A stretch of DNA of 22,059 nt from a virus, in the IMG/VR virus record IMGVR_UViG_3300036901_000045, positions 1 to 22,059 of that record; one strand, given 5' to 3'. Under the pieces are notes generated by a model. It was not told where the DNA came from. It saw only the letters and a program-made list of their open reading frames with translations, and did not search any database. A program made the translations under genes and the position numbers. Shown piece after piece: positions 12,184 through 20,330 of this stretch. Each line of letters opens with the position of its first letter. Positions within the stretch are counted from its first letter, which is position 1.

Positions 12184-12645
12184 ATGGCTGTCAACGGGCA
12201 CGTCTTCCCGCAGTGGATCATCGGCGTCAACGCGGGCGACATCGCCATGACCGGCGGCACCTACAAGGTGGCGCTGTCCGACGCGGCGGGCCCGGTCTCC
12301 CTGTCCACGTCGGGCGTGAGCACGGCGAAGCTGTTCACGGACTGGACGTCGAACGTCGCGGCCGAGATCACCGGCACCGGCTACACCGCCGGCGGGGCCG
12401 CGGTGTCCTCCCCGACGTTTACTGCGGGCGGCTCGAACAACTCCGTGGCCACCTGGACGTCAGCCTCGAACCCGAACTGGACCAGCGCCACCTTCAGCGC
12501 CAACCAGGCGATCTTCTACGAGAGCAGCGCCAGCACTTACCAGCTGATCGCGTTCTGGGATTTCGGCGGCGCGACGGGCCCCTCGGCTGCCACGTTCACG
12601 CTGACGATCTCCGGGTCAGGATTGCTGACGGCTACTGTAAGTTAA
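12184..12645 (+). CDS. Minor tail protein (small beta-sandwich type)
   Basis: A 153-residue protein from ATG 12184, preceded by gagaggagcgc. The pattern is that of an actinobacteriophage structural family: YKVALSDAAG (strand producing 'ikvaLlts'), FTDWTSNVAAEITGTGYTAGG (the family's 'evsGtGYtaGG'), then ..PTFTAGG.., ATWTSASNPNWTSATFSANQAIFYES.. and LIAFWDFGGATG. The two consecutive 'W...a..a.~Y' strands and the 'fWDfGg' turn are typical. It lacks Cys, signal peptide and membrane segments. It is the first gene of the minor tail module after the tape measure gene. An exact position in the tail tip is unknown. An upstream in-frame TTG at 12160 lacks a ribosome site and overlaps the inverted repeat, so the ATG is preferred. 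Confidence 0.7.
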   Translation: MAVNGHVFPQWIIGVNAGDIAMTGGTYKVALSDAAGPVSLSTSGVSTAKLFTDWTSNVAAEITGTGYTAGGAAVSSPTFTAGGSNNSVATWTSASNPNWTSATFSANQAIFYESSASTYQLIAFWDFGGATGPSAATFTLTISGSGLLTATVS

Positions 12646-12661
12646 CGGAGGCGTACAGAAC

Positions 12662-12742
12662 GTGCTTGCGCCATTCGGCCAGCGACCGGTGAACGTCGGC
12701 CCGGATCCCCTGGCCTCGACCACCGCATCCACTGTGAGCTAG
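12662..12742 (+). CDS. Possible micro-ORF of 26 codons, maybe a leader for the next gene
   Basis: A GGAGG box (12647-12651) follows the previous stop, with GTG 12662 ten bases beyond it. The short frame encodes 26 residues (LAPFGQRPVN... ending TASTVS) and stops at TAG 12740-12742, three bases before the GTG of the large minor tail gene. That gene has no good ribosome site of its own, so translation of this small frame could couple into it. The spacing is long and the peptide matches nothing I know, so it may be only a remnant. Confidence 0.35.
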   Translation: MLAPFGQRPVNVGPDPLASTTASTVS

Positions 12743-12745
12743 CCA

Positions 12746-15103
12746 GTGGCCGTCACCGCGGTCGGCACGCCGGGCGCCGTCCAGATCCAGTCGGCGTCCA
12801 ATACCGGCAGCGTCACCGGCGCATGGTCCGGCACGCAGCCGCGAACCGCGGGCGACTTCCTGGTCGCCGTGGTCACCGCCTACGGGTCGACCACCGCCGG
12901 GGCGATCTCGGGCCCGGGCGGGATCTGGTCATCAGGCGTCACGATCCAGTCCAGCACCAACCGGGTGCAGGTCACGATCTTCACCGGGGTCGCCGCAGGG
13001 AGTGACGCCGCCCCGGCGTTCACCGCGACGATGACGGGCACCGCGTCGCTGTCCCGGATGTCCTGCTACCTGTACGAACTCACCGGGCAGGCCAGCTCGT
13101 CGCCGATAGCCACGACCGGCACGGGCGACTCCACCACCGCCGGCGCGGTCAGCATCGTCAGCAGCGGCAACGTGCCCGCCTCGGGCTGCTACGCCATCTC
13201 CGGCGTGAACACGGGCCTGAACGCGGCGACGACCGACAGCTACACCGCGGGCTCGCTCTGGTCGAACTCCTACACCACCGGCAGCACGTCAGCCCGGTCG
13301 CACTCCGCCAGCGACATCTACTCCTCGCCGCCGTCCGGTTCCACCCTGACCGACGCCGCGTCATCGACGGGCACGGTCCTGGAAATGACCGGCGCGCTGA
13401 TCGTCGTCCAGCCCGCAGGCGGCAGCGTCTCTGTCTCGCTGACCACCGCCGCGATGGCGGTAGCTGCCCCCGCCGGCACGCCCGGGGCAGGCGCGTCGGT
13501 CGCCCTCCCGGCCGCCGCGATGACCGTGGCGGCCCCTGCCGGCACGCCCGGGGCAGGCGCGTCGGTCGCCCTCCCGGCTGCCGCGATGACCGTGGCGGCC
13601 CCTGCCGGGGTGCCGGGCATCGCCGTCACGCTGCCCACGGCGGCAATGGCGGTCGCGGCACCGGCCGGGTCCCTCTCGGCCGGCGCGTCCGTCGCCCTCC
13701 CGGCCGCCGCGATGGCACTGGCGGCACCACCCGGAACGCCCGCCGCCGGCTCTGCGGTCATCACGGTCACCGTCGCCGGGTCGGCGTCGTTCGCATTCCC
13801 GCTGACCGCCGCGGGCATCCCGGACCCGGGAACCCTCTCCCTGCCGGTGCCGGTGACGAACTTCGCCGGCGACTGGCTGTTCGCGGTCATCTCCTGGCAC
13901 CAGGCACCCGGCACACCCGCCGTCACCTGGTCAGTCGGCGACGACGCGCAGAGCGCGGGGGGAACGCAGGGCCACAACTGGTGGGACCCGCTCGGCACGC
14001 CCACCGGGACGTCCAGCGCGTCCGGGGTGACCCGCACCGCCATCTGGGTGGCCCCCGCCGCGCGGGAGTGCTCCAACGTCTACATCGCCCCCACCGGGTT
14101 CGCCCTGTCCGTGGCGTGCACGGTGCTGGACGTCGCCGGGCTGCTGCCCTGGTACACCCTCGCCGACGCGGTCGCGCACACCCATGCCAACGCCGGGACG
14201 GCCCTGCCGGCGCTGACGCAGGGCGCCCCCGCGTCGCAGTCGTTCTTCCTCACCGCCTGTTCCTCGGACGAGAACGCGGACACCATCAGCCTCGCGGGCA
14301 CCGGGTGGACGTCCGGGTCGCAGGTGCAGGCATCCAACGGCACCGACCACACCTCCGACATCACCCAGAACCTGGCCTGGCAGACCGCCAGCGGGTCAGT
14401 TTCCGCCACCTGGTCCAGCAACTCCGCCCAGGACCTTTCCGGGGTCATCGGCGGGGTCCTGGCCGCCGCGCAGATGCCGGGCCAGCCGTCCCGGTACTGG
14501 CCGGTGACGATCGCGGAGATGGCCCCCGGCTCCGGCATAGGGTCCGCGCCGGACACGCTTTCCTGGACGCCCACGACGGCGCGGTACCTGAAGATGGACG
14601 TGACCCAGGGGCGCCAGTACGAGCTCGCGCAGCTCTCCACGGGCGAGGGCACGCTGCTGCTCGACAACCCGGACGGCGCCTTGCTGCCGCCGGGCACGGG
14701 GTCCTTCGCGGGGATCACGTCGGGGACGCCTTACCGGCTGCGGACGGCGTGGCCGGGCGGGGCGTGGCAGGTCTCCTTCCACGGCGACGGCAGCACCAGC
14801 GGGCCGAAGATCAGCACCGGGAACGTCTACAACGCCTCGGCGGGGAGCACCTATTCTTCCTCCGCGTGGCTGTCGTGCTCCCCGTACTACGCCGCCGGCT
14901 GCCACATGACAATGAACTTCCGCACGTCAGGCGGGTCGGTCATCTCCTCGGTGATGTCCTCCTCGGTGACCGGGCTGCTCGCGGAACTGGTCACGGTCGC
15001 CGGCACCGCCCCGGCCGGCACGGCGCTGATCGACCTGACCTTCGGCGCGGCCGGGACGCCGCCGGCGACGACGACCTTCTACGCCGCCGCCGCGCCGTAC
15101 TAA
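12746..15103 (+). CDS. Minor tail protein: duplicated adhesin-like domain, repeat linker, hub N-terminal domain, CBM-like end
   Basis: A 785-residue protein from GTG 12746. Residues 1-225 form a beta-rich domain (TAGDFLVAVVTAY early in it). Residues 227-330 are a low-complexity Ala/Pro linker of 20-22-residue repeats. Residues 330-575 look like a second, diverged copy of the first domain (FAGDWLFAVISWHQ). Residues 580-670 carry a minor tail signature: RYWPVTIAEMAPGSG, SWTPTTARYLKMDVTQGRQYEL, GEGTLLLDNPDGALLPPG, GTPYRLRTAWPGG, in which a tail-hub domain reads 'GRq.El...~tG...~~LdNpDG'. The last ~110 residues resemble a CBM4-type carbohydrate-binding sandwich (GSTYSSSAWLSC, LVTVAGTAPAGTALIDL). 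It stops abruptly after this domain; its usual continuation seems to be in the gene at 16724. It should sit at the tail tip and bind host surface sugars. Confidence 0.72.
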   Translation: MAVTAVGTPGAVQIQSASNTGSVTGAWSGTQPRTAGDFLVAVVTAYGSTTAGAISGPGGIWSSGVTIQSSTNRVQVTIFTGVAAGSDAAPAFTATMTGTASLSRMSCYLYELTGQASSSPIATTGTGDSTTAGAVSIVSSGNVPASGCYAISGVNTGLNAATTDSYTAGSLWSNSYTTGSTSARSHSASDIYSSPPSGSTLTDAASSTGTVLEMTGALIVVQPAGGSVSVSLTTAAMAVAAPAGTPGAGASVALPAAAMTVAAPAGTPGAGASVALPAAAMTVAAPAGVPGIAVTLPTAAMAVAAPAGSLSAGASVALPAAAMALAAPPGTPAAGSAVITVTVAGSASFAFPLTAAGIPDPGTLSLPVPVTNFAGDWLFAVISWHQAPGTPAVTWSVGDDAQSAGGTQGHNWWDPLGTPTGTSSASGVTRTAIWVAPAARECSNVYIAPTGFALSVACTVLDVAGLLPWYTLADAVAHTHANAGTALPALTQGAPASQSFFLTACSSDENADTISLAGTGWTSGSQVQASNGTDHTSDITQNLAWQTASGSVSATWSSNSAQDLSGVIGGVLAAAQMPGQPSRYWPVTIAEMAPGSGIGSAPDTLSWTPTTARYLKMDVTQGRQYELAQLSTGEGTLLLDNPDGALLPPGTGSFAGITSGTPYRLRTAWPGGAWQVSFHGDGSTSGPKISTGNVYNASAGSTYSSSAWLSCSPYYAAGCHMTMNFRTSGGSVISSVMSSSVTGLLAELVTVAGTAPAGTALIDLTFGAAGTPPATTTFYAAAAPY
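13424..13732 (+). repeat. 66-base tandem repeats encoding Ala/Pro-rich linker
   Basis: Two nearly identical 66-base copies occupy 13475-13540 and 13541-13606; a 60-base variant follows at 13607-13666 and another 66-base copy at 13667-13732. A diverged partial copy lies before them from 13424. Each encodes about 22 residues of the type GTPGAGASVALPAAAMTVAAPA. The near identity of the first two copies implies recent duplication or correction. The repeats join the two beta-rich domains of the minor tail protein and should be elongated or flexible. Confidence 0.8.
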
Positions 15104-15115
15104 CCCTGGGGGGGC

Positions 15116-16696
15116 ATGGCGTACACGATCCCGCCCGACAACCGCAGCGTCGGCTCCGGGAACCCTCCCGCTGACATGAACGACGTGTCGGACGTGCTCA
15201 CGGGCTCCGGTGCGGGCCTGAACGTCCTGAACACCGCGCTCGCCGGGGGCGCTGACCCGACCGGGGACAGCGACTCCACCGCCGCGTTCCAGGGCGCCAT
15301 CTACGCGCTGCCGGCCGGCGGCGGGAAGATCAAGGTTCCCGGGTTCGTCCCCGGCACGACGACCCCGGCGGTCTACAACATCAACGACGGGGCGCTGGAC
15401 CCGGTGCCCGGGATGTGGCTGACCGGCGACGGCTACGGCTGCGCCACGGTCCAGTCCAGCTCAAACGCGCTGTTCCAGATGGACCAGGGCTCCGGTAACC
15501 AGCTCGACTACGTCGAGATCGACCACCTCACGCTGTCCACCACGGGCGCGTTCCCGGTCTTCTCCGGGATGTACGTCACCCGCTCCAGCGTCCACCACTG
15601 CTACCTGCAGGCGCACAATGCCGGGGGCGCCATCTGGTACAGCAACTCCGGGTTCGGCTATATGGCCGAATGCCGCTTCTACGAGAACCGGGAGCAGGTT
15701 TACGGCACGTCAAGAACGGTCCCGGCGTGGTACCTGAATGCGGGCAACACCGGCACGTTGTTCCAGGTCAACGACAACCACTGGCACGACAACGTGTGCT
15801 TCGACAACAACGACGACGACGCGCAGTGGTGGTACCAGGTCATCTACTCCGGCGCCTTCTCCGGGGTGACGAACAATGCCAACACCTTTAATGACATTGT
15901 CTTCGAATTCCCCTGCGGCGGCGCCATCCGGCTGGAGTCGGCCAGCTACACGAGCATCGAGCGGATCACCGTGGAGGACCTGGCCGCGCTGACAGTCGGC
16001 TCTAACCCGATGGTCTCCATCGTGAAGAACTCCGGCGGCGGCGCGTCGCAGGCCAACCGGGTCCGCTCCTACTCCCGCCGCGGCGGGAGCAACGCCGGGA
16101 TCGTGGACATCGCGCTCGACTCGAACTGCGTGAACACCCTGGTCGACTCGCCCGCGCAGGCCGGCGGGGGTACCGCGCTGACGATCAACCTGGGGTCATC
16201 GTCGGACGTCACCGCGATCAATATCCCGTCCTCGGCGATCCTGAGCGGCTACGCGGGGACCGGGGCGGTCACGGCAGCCAGCGCAGGATTCGCCCCGCAG
16301 AATCCGACCGGTACCACCAGCACGACGCAGGTCATGATGGGCCTCGGGCAGGCCGGGACGCCGTGGGTCTTCACACCGCTCGGCACCGGCATTGTCGAGA
16401 TCATCCTGGATGGATATTTCCTGAACTCAACTGCGGTTGCCGATGCCGCCGTTATCGGCGGCCGGTACGGCACCGGGACCGCGCCGATTAACGGGGCGGC
16501 AGTGAGCGGGACGAGTTTTGGCGGGAACCCGACCCTCCAGGCTGCGAGTGTCAGCCGCCCGAGCGCATTCTCCTTCGTGGCCCGGGTCACGATGACCGCC
16601 GGGACGCAGTACTGGATCGATGTGGCGCTGGCGGTGCTCAGCGGCACGGCGGTGGTCTCCGCGGTCCAGGCGACCGTCAAGGAACTGGCGCAGTAA
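15116..16696 (+). CDS. Tailspike/tail fibre with right-handed beta-helix (pectate-lyase-like) and trimer-type C-terminal domain
   Basis: A 526-residue protein starting at ATG 15116 after a ggggggg stretch. Residues 45-76 carry the Pectate_lyase_3/tailspike entry pattern GADPTGDSDSTAAFQGAI...GGGKIKVPG, followed by short strands and turns typical of parallel beta-helices (VEIDHLTLSTTG, GMYVTRSSVHHCYLQAHN, GGAIWYSNSGFGYMAECRFYENRE, ANTFNDIVFEFPCGGAIRLES). Residues 391-526 form a separate domain seen at the ends of actinobacteriophage fibres: NPTGTTSTTQVMMGLG, WVFTPLGTGIVEIILDGYFLNS, RYGTGTAPINGAAVSGT, FSFVARVTMTAGTQYWIDVAL. The protein probably binds or cleaves a host surface polysaccharide. Catalytic residues cannot be assigned; a surface Asp/Asn run (NNDDDAQ) is noted. 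It interrupts two parts of what resembles one minor tail gene. Confidence 0.8.
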   Translation: MAYTIPPDNRSVGSGNPPADMNDVSDVLTGSGAGLNVLNTALAGGADPTGDSDSTAAFQGAIYALPAGGGKIKVPGFVPGTTTPAVYNINDGALDPVPGMWLTGDGYGCATVQSSSNALFQMDQGSGNQLDYVEIDHLTLSTTGAFPVFSGMYVTRSSVHHCYLQAHNAGGAIWYSNSGFGYMAECRFYENREQVYGTSRTVPAWYLNAGNTGTLFQVNDNHWHDNVCFDNNDDDAQWWYQVIYSGAFSGVTNNANTFNDIVFEFPCGGAIRLESASYTSIERITVEDLAALTVGSNPMVSIVKNSGGGASQANRVRSYSRRGGSNAGIVDIALDSNCVNTLVDSPAQAGGGTALTINLGSSSDVTAINIPSSAILSGYAGTGAVTAASAGFAPQNPTGTTSTTQVMMGLGQAGTPWVFTPLGTGIVEIILDGYFLNSTAVADAAVIGGRYGTGTAPINGAAVSGTSFGGNPTLQAASVSRPSAFSFVARVTMTAGTQYWIDVALAVLSGTAVVSAVQATVKELAQ

Positions 16697-16723
16697 CCAC
16701 GGAACGGCGCCGGCGGGGGTGAC

Positions 16724-18613
16724 ATGGGCTATCCCGCGCTCTACGGCGCCACCTATACGGGGCCGCCGCCGCCGTCAGGCTCCCGCCTGTACATCCCGCC
16801 CGCCACGTCGTGGATAGCGGAGAACGGGGCCACGGTCACCACCCTCGCCCCGTTCGCCCCCGACCCGGCCGGGCCCCCGAACGCGACCCCCTGGTACATC
16901 CCGTTCTCGGGGTTCTTCGAGCGGCTGCCGCAGTCCTGGGATGAGCTGCTGCGGGGCCGGGTCGAGGCGACCATCGTGGACGCCTGGGCCGGGGCGAACT
17001 ACGTCCCCCAGCCCATCCTGATCAACGAGCTGCAAAACGATGCACCGTATGCCCTGTGGCCGTGCACGGACCCGGCGGGCGCGAGCACGGCATCGAACTA
17101 CGCACAGGGAAACCAGAATCCCCTGGTCGTCACCCGGTCAAAGTACGGTGCCGGGACCGCACAGGAGGCGTTCGGGCAGAACTCCTCGGCGATCCTCGGC
17201 GCGCAGGGAACCCTGCTGCTCACTTCCTCCGGGTCGTTCCGGGCCTCGGCGCAGTCCGGGATGTGGGGGCAGACCATCGGCGGCGGCACCGACGCCAGCC
17301 AGGGCTACACCCTGCAGGTCATCGACGGCGGCTTTCCGTCGCTTACGACGGGCGTGACGATAGAAGGCTGGTTTCAGGTAACGGATCTTCCCCATCCAAT
17401 CGCGACCGTGTGGGAGGCGACCTCCACCGGCGTCCCGCAGGGATTCGGGATAGCCGTCACCAGCTTTCCCTCTAACGAGATCCAGTTTTTCTATTCCACC
17501 GGCGCCGGGCTGCAGGTCGTCATCGTCACCCCGTTCTCCTTCGGGGCTCCGTATCATATCGTGCTCACCTGCACTACCGCCTTCTACACGGTCTGGGTCA
17601 ACGGGGCAGCGGCGGCATCCGGGTCGTACACTCCGCGGGCCATCTCGTTCTCCGCGCTTTCCGTCGGCGGCGGCGTGGTCAACGGTGTCATAGAAGGGTT
17701 TTCCGGGTTCGTAGCCGTCTACTCGCGGATCCTGTCCCAGCAGCGGATCAGCACCCATTACCTGGCCGGCTCCACGGCCCTGGCGGGGGAGGCGTCCTCG
17801 GACCGGATCGAGCGCCTGCTCCAGGCGGGAAACGCGACCGGCCGCCGGGTGATCCTGCAGGAAACCGGCACCAATGTGGATGCCGTGGTGTCCTGCCAGG
17901 ACATCTCCGGGAGCCCCGCGTCCCAGGACGTCGCCAACATCACCACCGACCTCGTGCCGGCGATGTTCTACGTCGCGCCGACCGGGGACATGTTCAGCCT
18001 GGCCAGGCAGTACGCCTGGAACCAGCCCGTCCAGTGGGTGCTCGGCCAGGACGTCGCCAGCGGGCAGATCCCGTTCAGGGGCGACCTGGTGTTCGACTGG
18101 GACCCGACCCGGATCGTCAACCAGATCCAGCTCACGCAGCTGGACACCCAGAACATCACCGTCCCCTCGGTGACGGCGGAGGAAACGGCCTCCCAGGAGG
18201 CTTACGGGACCATCAGCTATCAGGAGACCGGCTACCTGCAGAACGACTCCACCTCCGGCTACACGGCGGGCCCGGGGCTCACGGACCTCGCCGACTACCT
18301 GGCCACTACTTTCGCGGCGCCGAGGCTGCGGCTGTCGCAGATCACCGTCGAGGCCAGCAGCAACCCGGCGCTGTGGCCGTTCGTGCTGGGGGTCAGTCCC
18401 GGCGACATGGTCACCGTGAACCGGCTGGCGCAGAACGACGTGCTGGTCACGGTCACCGGGCGGGTGACGCAGACCACGCGGTCCTTCGAGTCCGGGATGT
18501 CGCCCACGGCGAGTGTCAGCATCCTGGTGGACCCGGCACCGGAGGAGTCGCCGCTGATTCTCGACGACCCGGCGCACGGGCTGCTCAACGGACTGAATTG
18601 CCTCTCCTGGTGA
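16724..18613 (+). CDS. Minor tail / hub protein with internal LamG-like domain
   Basis: A 629-residue protein from ATG 16724 (gcgggggtgacATG). Residues 57-74 read WYIPFSGFFERLPQSWDE, and ATIVDAWAGANY follows, a junction that in homologous actinobacteriophage minor tail proteins follows directly on the '..LdNpDG.l.P...PyR.ra' domain, here found at the end of the gene at 12746. NELQNDAPYALWPCTDPAGAS then opens a concanavalin/LamG-type insert: about residues 200-348 (GVTIEGWFQV, TVWVNGAAAASGSY, GFSGFVAVYSRILS..RISTHYLAG). The C-terminal ~260 residues (SDRIERLLQAG, DLVFDWDPTRIVNQIQLTQLD, DLADYLATTFAAPRLRLSQI, GDMVTVNRLAQND) form the hub-like part. The protein likely forms part of the tail tip and binds glycans through the LamG domain. 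Confidence 0.75.
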   Translation: MGYPALYGATYTGPPPPSGSRLYIPPATSWIAENGATVTTLAPFAPDPAGPPNATPWYIPFSGFFERLPQSWDELLRGRVEATIVDAWAGANYVPQPILINELQNDAPYALWPCTDPAGASTASNYAQGNQNPLVVTRSKYGAGTAQEAFGQNSSAILGAQGTLLLTSSGSFRASAQSGMWGQTIGGGTDASQGYTLQVIDGGFPSLTTGVTIEGWFQVTDLPHPIATVWEATSTGVPQGFGIAVTSFPSNEIQFFYSTGAGLQVVIVTPFSFGAPYHIVLTCTTAFYTVWVNGAAAASGSYTPRAISFSALSVGGGVVNGVIEGFSGFVAVYSRILSQQRISTHYLAGSTALAGEASSDRIERLLQAGNATGRRVILQETGTNVDAVVSCQDISGSPASQDVANITTDLVPAMFYVAPTGDMFSLARQYAWNQPVQWVLGQDVASGQIPFRGDLVFDWDPTRIVNQIQLTQLDTQNITVPSVTAEETASQEAYGTISYQETGYLQNDSTSGYTAGPGLTDLADYLATTFAAPRLRLSQITVEASSNPALWPFVLGVSPGDMVTVNRLAQNDVLVTVTGRVTQTTRSFESGMSPTASVSILVDPAPEESPLILDDPAHGLLNGLNCLSW

Positions 18614-18626
18614 CCGGGGGTGAGCC

Positions 18627-19790
18627 TTGCCCCTCCCGGTGCTGCCCGTCACGACCACCTGGGCCAGCGAGGAGATAGTCCCGGCACCGGTGCTGCGCGC
18701 GCAGGTCTCCGACGCCGTGGCACTGCTGGCCGCCCGGCCGATGTTCATCGGGCAGCAGACCGCCACGGGGCAGTCCATCACCGCGAGCTCCACCACGGCG
18801 ATCAGCCTGGACACCGAGCAGGCCGACAACTACAGCATGCACCAGATCAGCACCGACGCCACCCAGGTCTTCTGCCAGTTCCCCGGCTGGTATCTCTGCG
18901 AGGCGACGGTGCCGCTGAACTACACCGGGGGCACCGGCACCCTGTCGGCCCTGATCGGCGGGGTGCAGAACGGCGGGCCGCTCGCCTACTACGGCGGGAT
19001 GCGCACGCCGAGCAACTCCGGCCACATCACGGTGGCGACCGCGGCGAAGCTCATGCAGCTCGTCAGCACCGGGTTCGGGACCGGGGATTACGTCTCCGCG
19101 GCCGTGTTCCAGAACAACACCGGCTCGTCGGCGGAGACGCTGAACAACAACCCCGCCAAGGCCCCGTACCTGATGGCCCGGTGGGTATCGGCCCTGTCCG
19201 GCACCCAGCCGCTGATCGTCCCCGCCAACGACGCATGGCCGTCGCCGCCCGCGGTGCTCGGGCACGTCTTCATGAACAAGAACGTGCGGGACACGATCAA
19301 CTACCTCATCTACCCGCCCATCGGCGAGTGGGTGCAGAGTGCCGCCCAGAACCTCGCCTCGCAGTCCTCGGTGCCCGCCACCGGGACCACGATCGGGCTC
19401 GGCAGTGTCGCGCTGAACCCCGCCGTGGTCGACAACTACGGTGCCTACAGCCAGGCCGCCAACGTGTGGACGGCCCCGGTCGCCGGCGTCTTCTACTGCT
19501 ACGGCCAGGTGGGCCTCACGACCGGCTCTAACACCGTCTCGATGGGCGCGGGGCTGACCGTGAACAGCAGCAACTACAACTCGGGGTCCACGTTCACGAT
19601 CTGGGGCGGGACGATGGCCACCGCCGCGTCCCTCCCGCAGATGGCGAACGTCCGGCGCAGACTGCGGCTCAACGCTGGCGACACGATCAGCCTCGCGGGG
19701 TTCCAGAAGGACTCCGGGGCCGCGAGCAACGCCCTGAACACCACGGGAGCGTGGCTGAGCAGGCTCATTATCTGCTGGGAGTGCGCGTGA
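18627..19790 (+). CDS. Minor tail protein with two jelly-roll-like domains
   Basis: A 387-residue protein; start TTG 18627 is used with the preceding GGGGTG as ribosome site. After a short N-terminal helix (residues 15-36) two repeats of the same pattern follow. The first has QTATGQSITASSTTAISLDTE and FPGWYLCEATVPLNYTGGTG; the second has VPATGTTIGLGSVALNPAVVDN and VAGVFYCYGQVGLTTGSN. Each shows the 'p.~G.Y...~.v.......g....~.l..g' strand order of C1q/TNF-type jelly rolls common in phage receptor-binding proteins. A central Arg/Asn-rich connector (HVFMNKNVRDTINYLIYPP) separates them. It ends WECA, with its TGA overlapping the next GTG. A receptor-binding or fibre role is inferred from the fold pattern and position. 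Confidence 0.68.
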   Translation: MPLPVLPVTTTWASEEIVPAPVLRAQVSDAVALLAARPMFIGQQTATGQSITASSTTAISLDTEQADNYSMHQISTDATQVFCQFPGWYLCEATVPLNYTGGTGTLSALIGGVQNGGPLAYYGGMRTPSNSGHITVATAAKLMQLVSTGFGTGDYVSAAVFQNNTGSSAETLNNNPAKAPYLMARWVSALSGTQPLIVPANDAWPSPPAVLGHVFMNKNVRDTINYLIYPPIGEWVQSAAQNLASQSSVPATGTTIGLGSVALNPAVVDNYGAYSQAANVWTAPVAGVFYCYGQVGLTTGSNTVSMGAGLTVNSSNYNSGSTFTIWGGTMATAASLPQMANVRRRLRLNAGDTISLAGFQKDSGAASNALNTTGAWLSRLIICWECA

Positions 19791-20323
19791 CCCTCTCCCC
19801 GCCCCTGGTGCCGGTCTTCCCGGCCGGGTACGGCCCCCTGCCAGCCGACTTCGACACCTGGGTCCAGGACACCTTCGGCTTCATCACCGCGCAGGTGGTC
19901 TTCCGCGCCGAGCAGCACACCACCCAGTCCCTGTCCTCGGCTGCCTTCACCACGATCACCTACGACACGATCCTGGAAGACCCCTACGGCGGCTGGTCGG
20001 CCACCAGCACCAGCAGCCAGGCTGCGCACTCCTGGCTGGCGCCGTTCACCGGGTGGTACGAGATCACCCTGAACCACTCCATCTCCACCGTCACCACGGT
20101 CACCGAGGCAGTGCCGTACATCTCGGCTACTACGCAGTGGGAGATGAGCGAGGTGAGCTGCACCAGCAGCACCGAGGGAGGCACCGGGGCGTCCCTGCTG
20201 GTGTCGATGGTGGGGGGCAGCGACTACGTCCAGGGGCAGGCATGGTCATCGGCCGCGGCCTCTATCGACGTCTCAGCAGCCGGGAGATACCCCTGGATGG
20301 AGATCACGTTCATCTCGCAGTAG
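19787..20323 (+). CDS. Minor tail protein with one jelly-roll-like domain
   Basis: A 178-residue protein. GTG 19787 is chosen because it overlaps the previous TGA (GTGA) and GGGAG lies five bases upstream; GTG 19781 is an in-frame alternative. After a Pro-rich N-terminus with PADFDTWVQDTFGFI, a single domain follows: FRAEQHTTQSLSSAAFTTITYDTI, then WLAPFTGWYEITLNHSIST and YPWMEITFISQ. FTGWYEITLNHSI matches FPGWYLCEATVPL and VAGVFYCYGQVGL of the preceding protein, so it is a third related domain. It probably arose by duplication of a receptor-binding module. No catalytic motif is seen. Confidence 0.65.
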   Translation: MTLSPPLVPVFPAGYGPLPADFDTWVQDTFGFITAQVVFRAEQHTTQSLSSAAFTTITYDTILEDPYGGWSATSTSSQAAHSWLAPFTGWYEITLNHSISTVTTVTEAVPYISATTQWEMSEVSCTSSTEGGTGASLLVSMVGGSDYVQGQAWSSAAASIDVSAAGRYPWMEITFISQ

Positions 20324-20330
20324 GAGGTGC

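Noticed and set aside
13318-14076. Minus-strand Ala/Pro-rich frame with repeats
   Set aside because: The repeats are the antisense image of the linker repeats in the minor tail gene.
17138-18829. Long minus-strand frame of 563 codons
   Set aside because: It is a codon-position shadow of the hub gene: Arg/Gly/Val/Asp-rich, no motif, and the plus-strand frame has clear domains.
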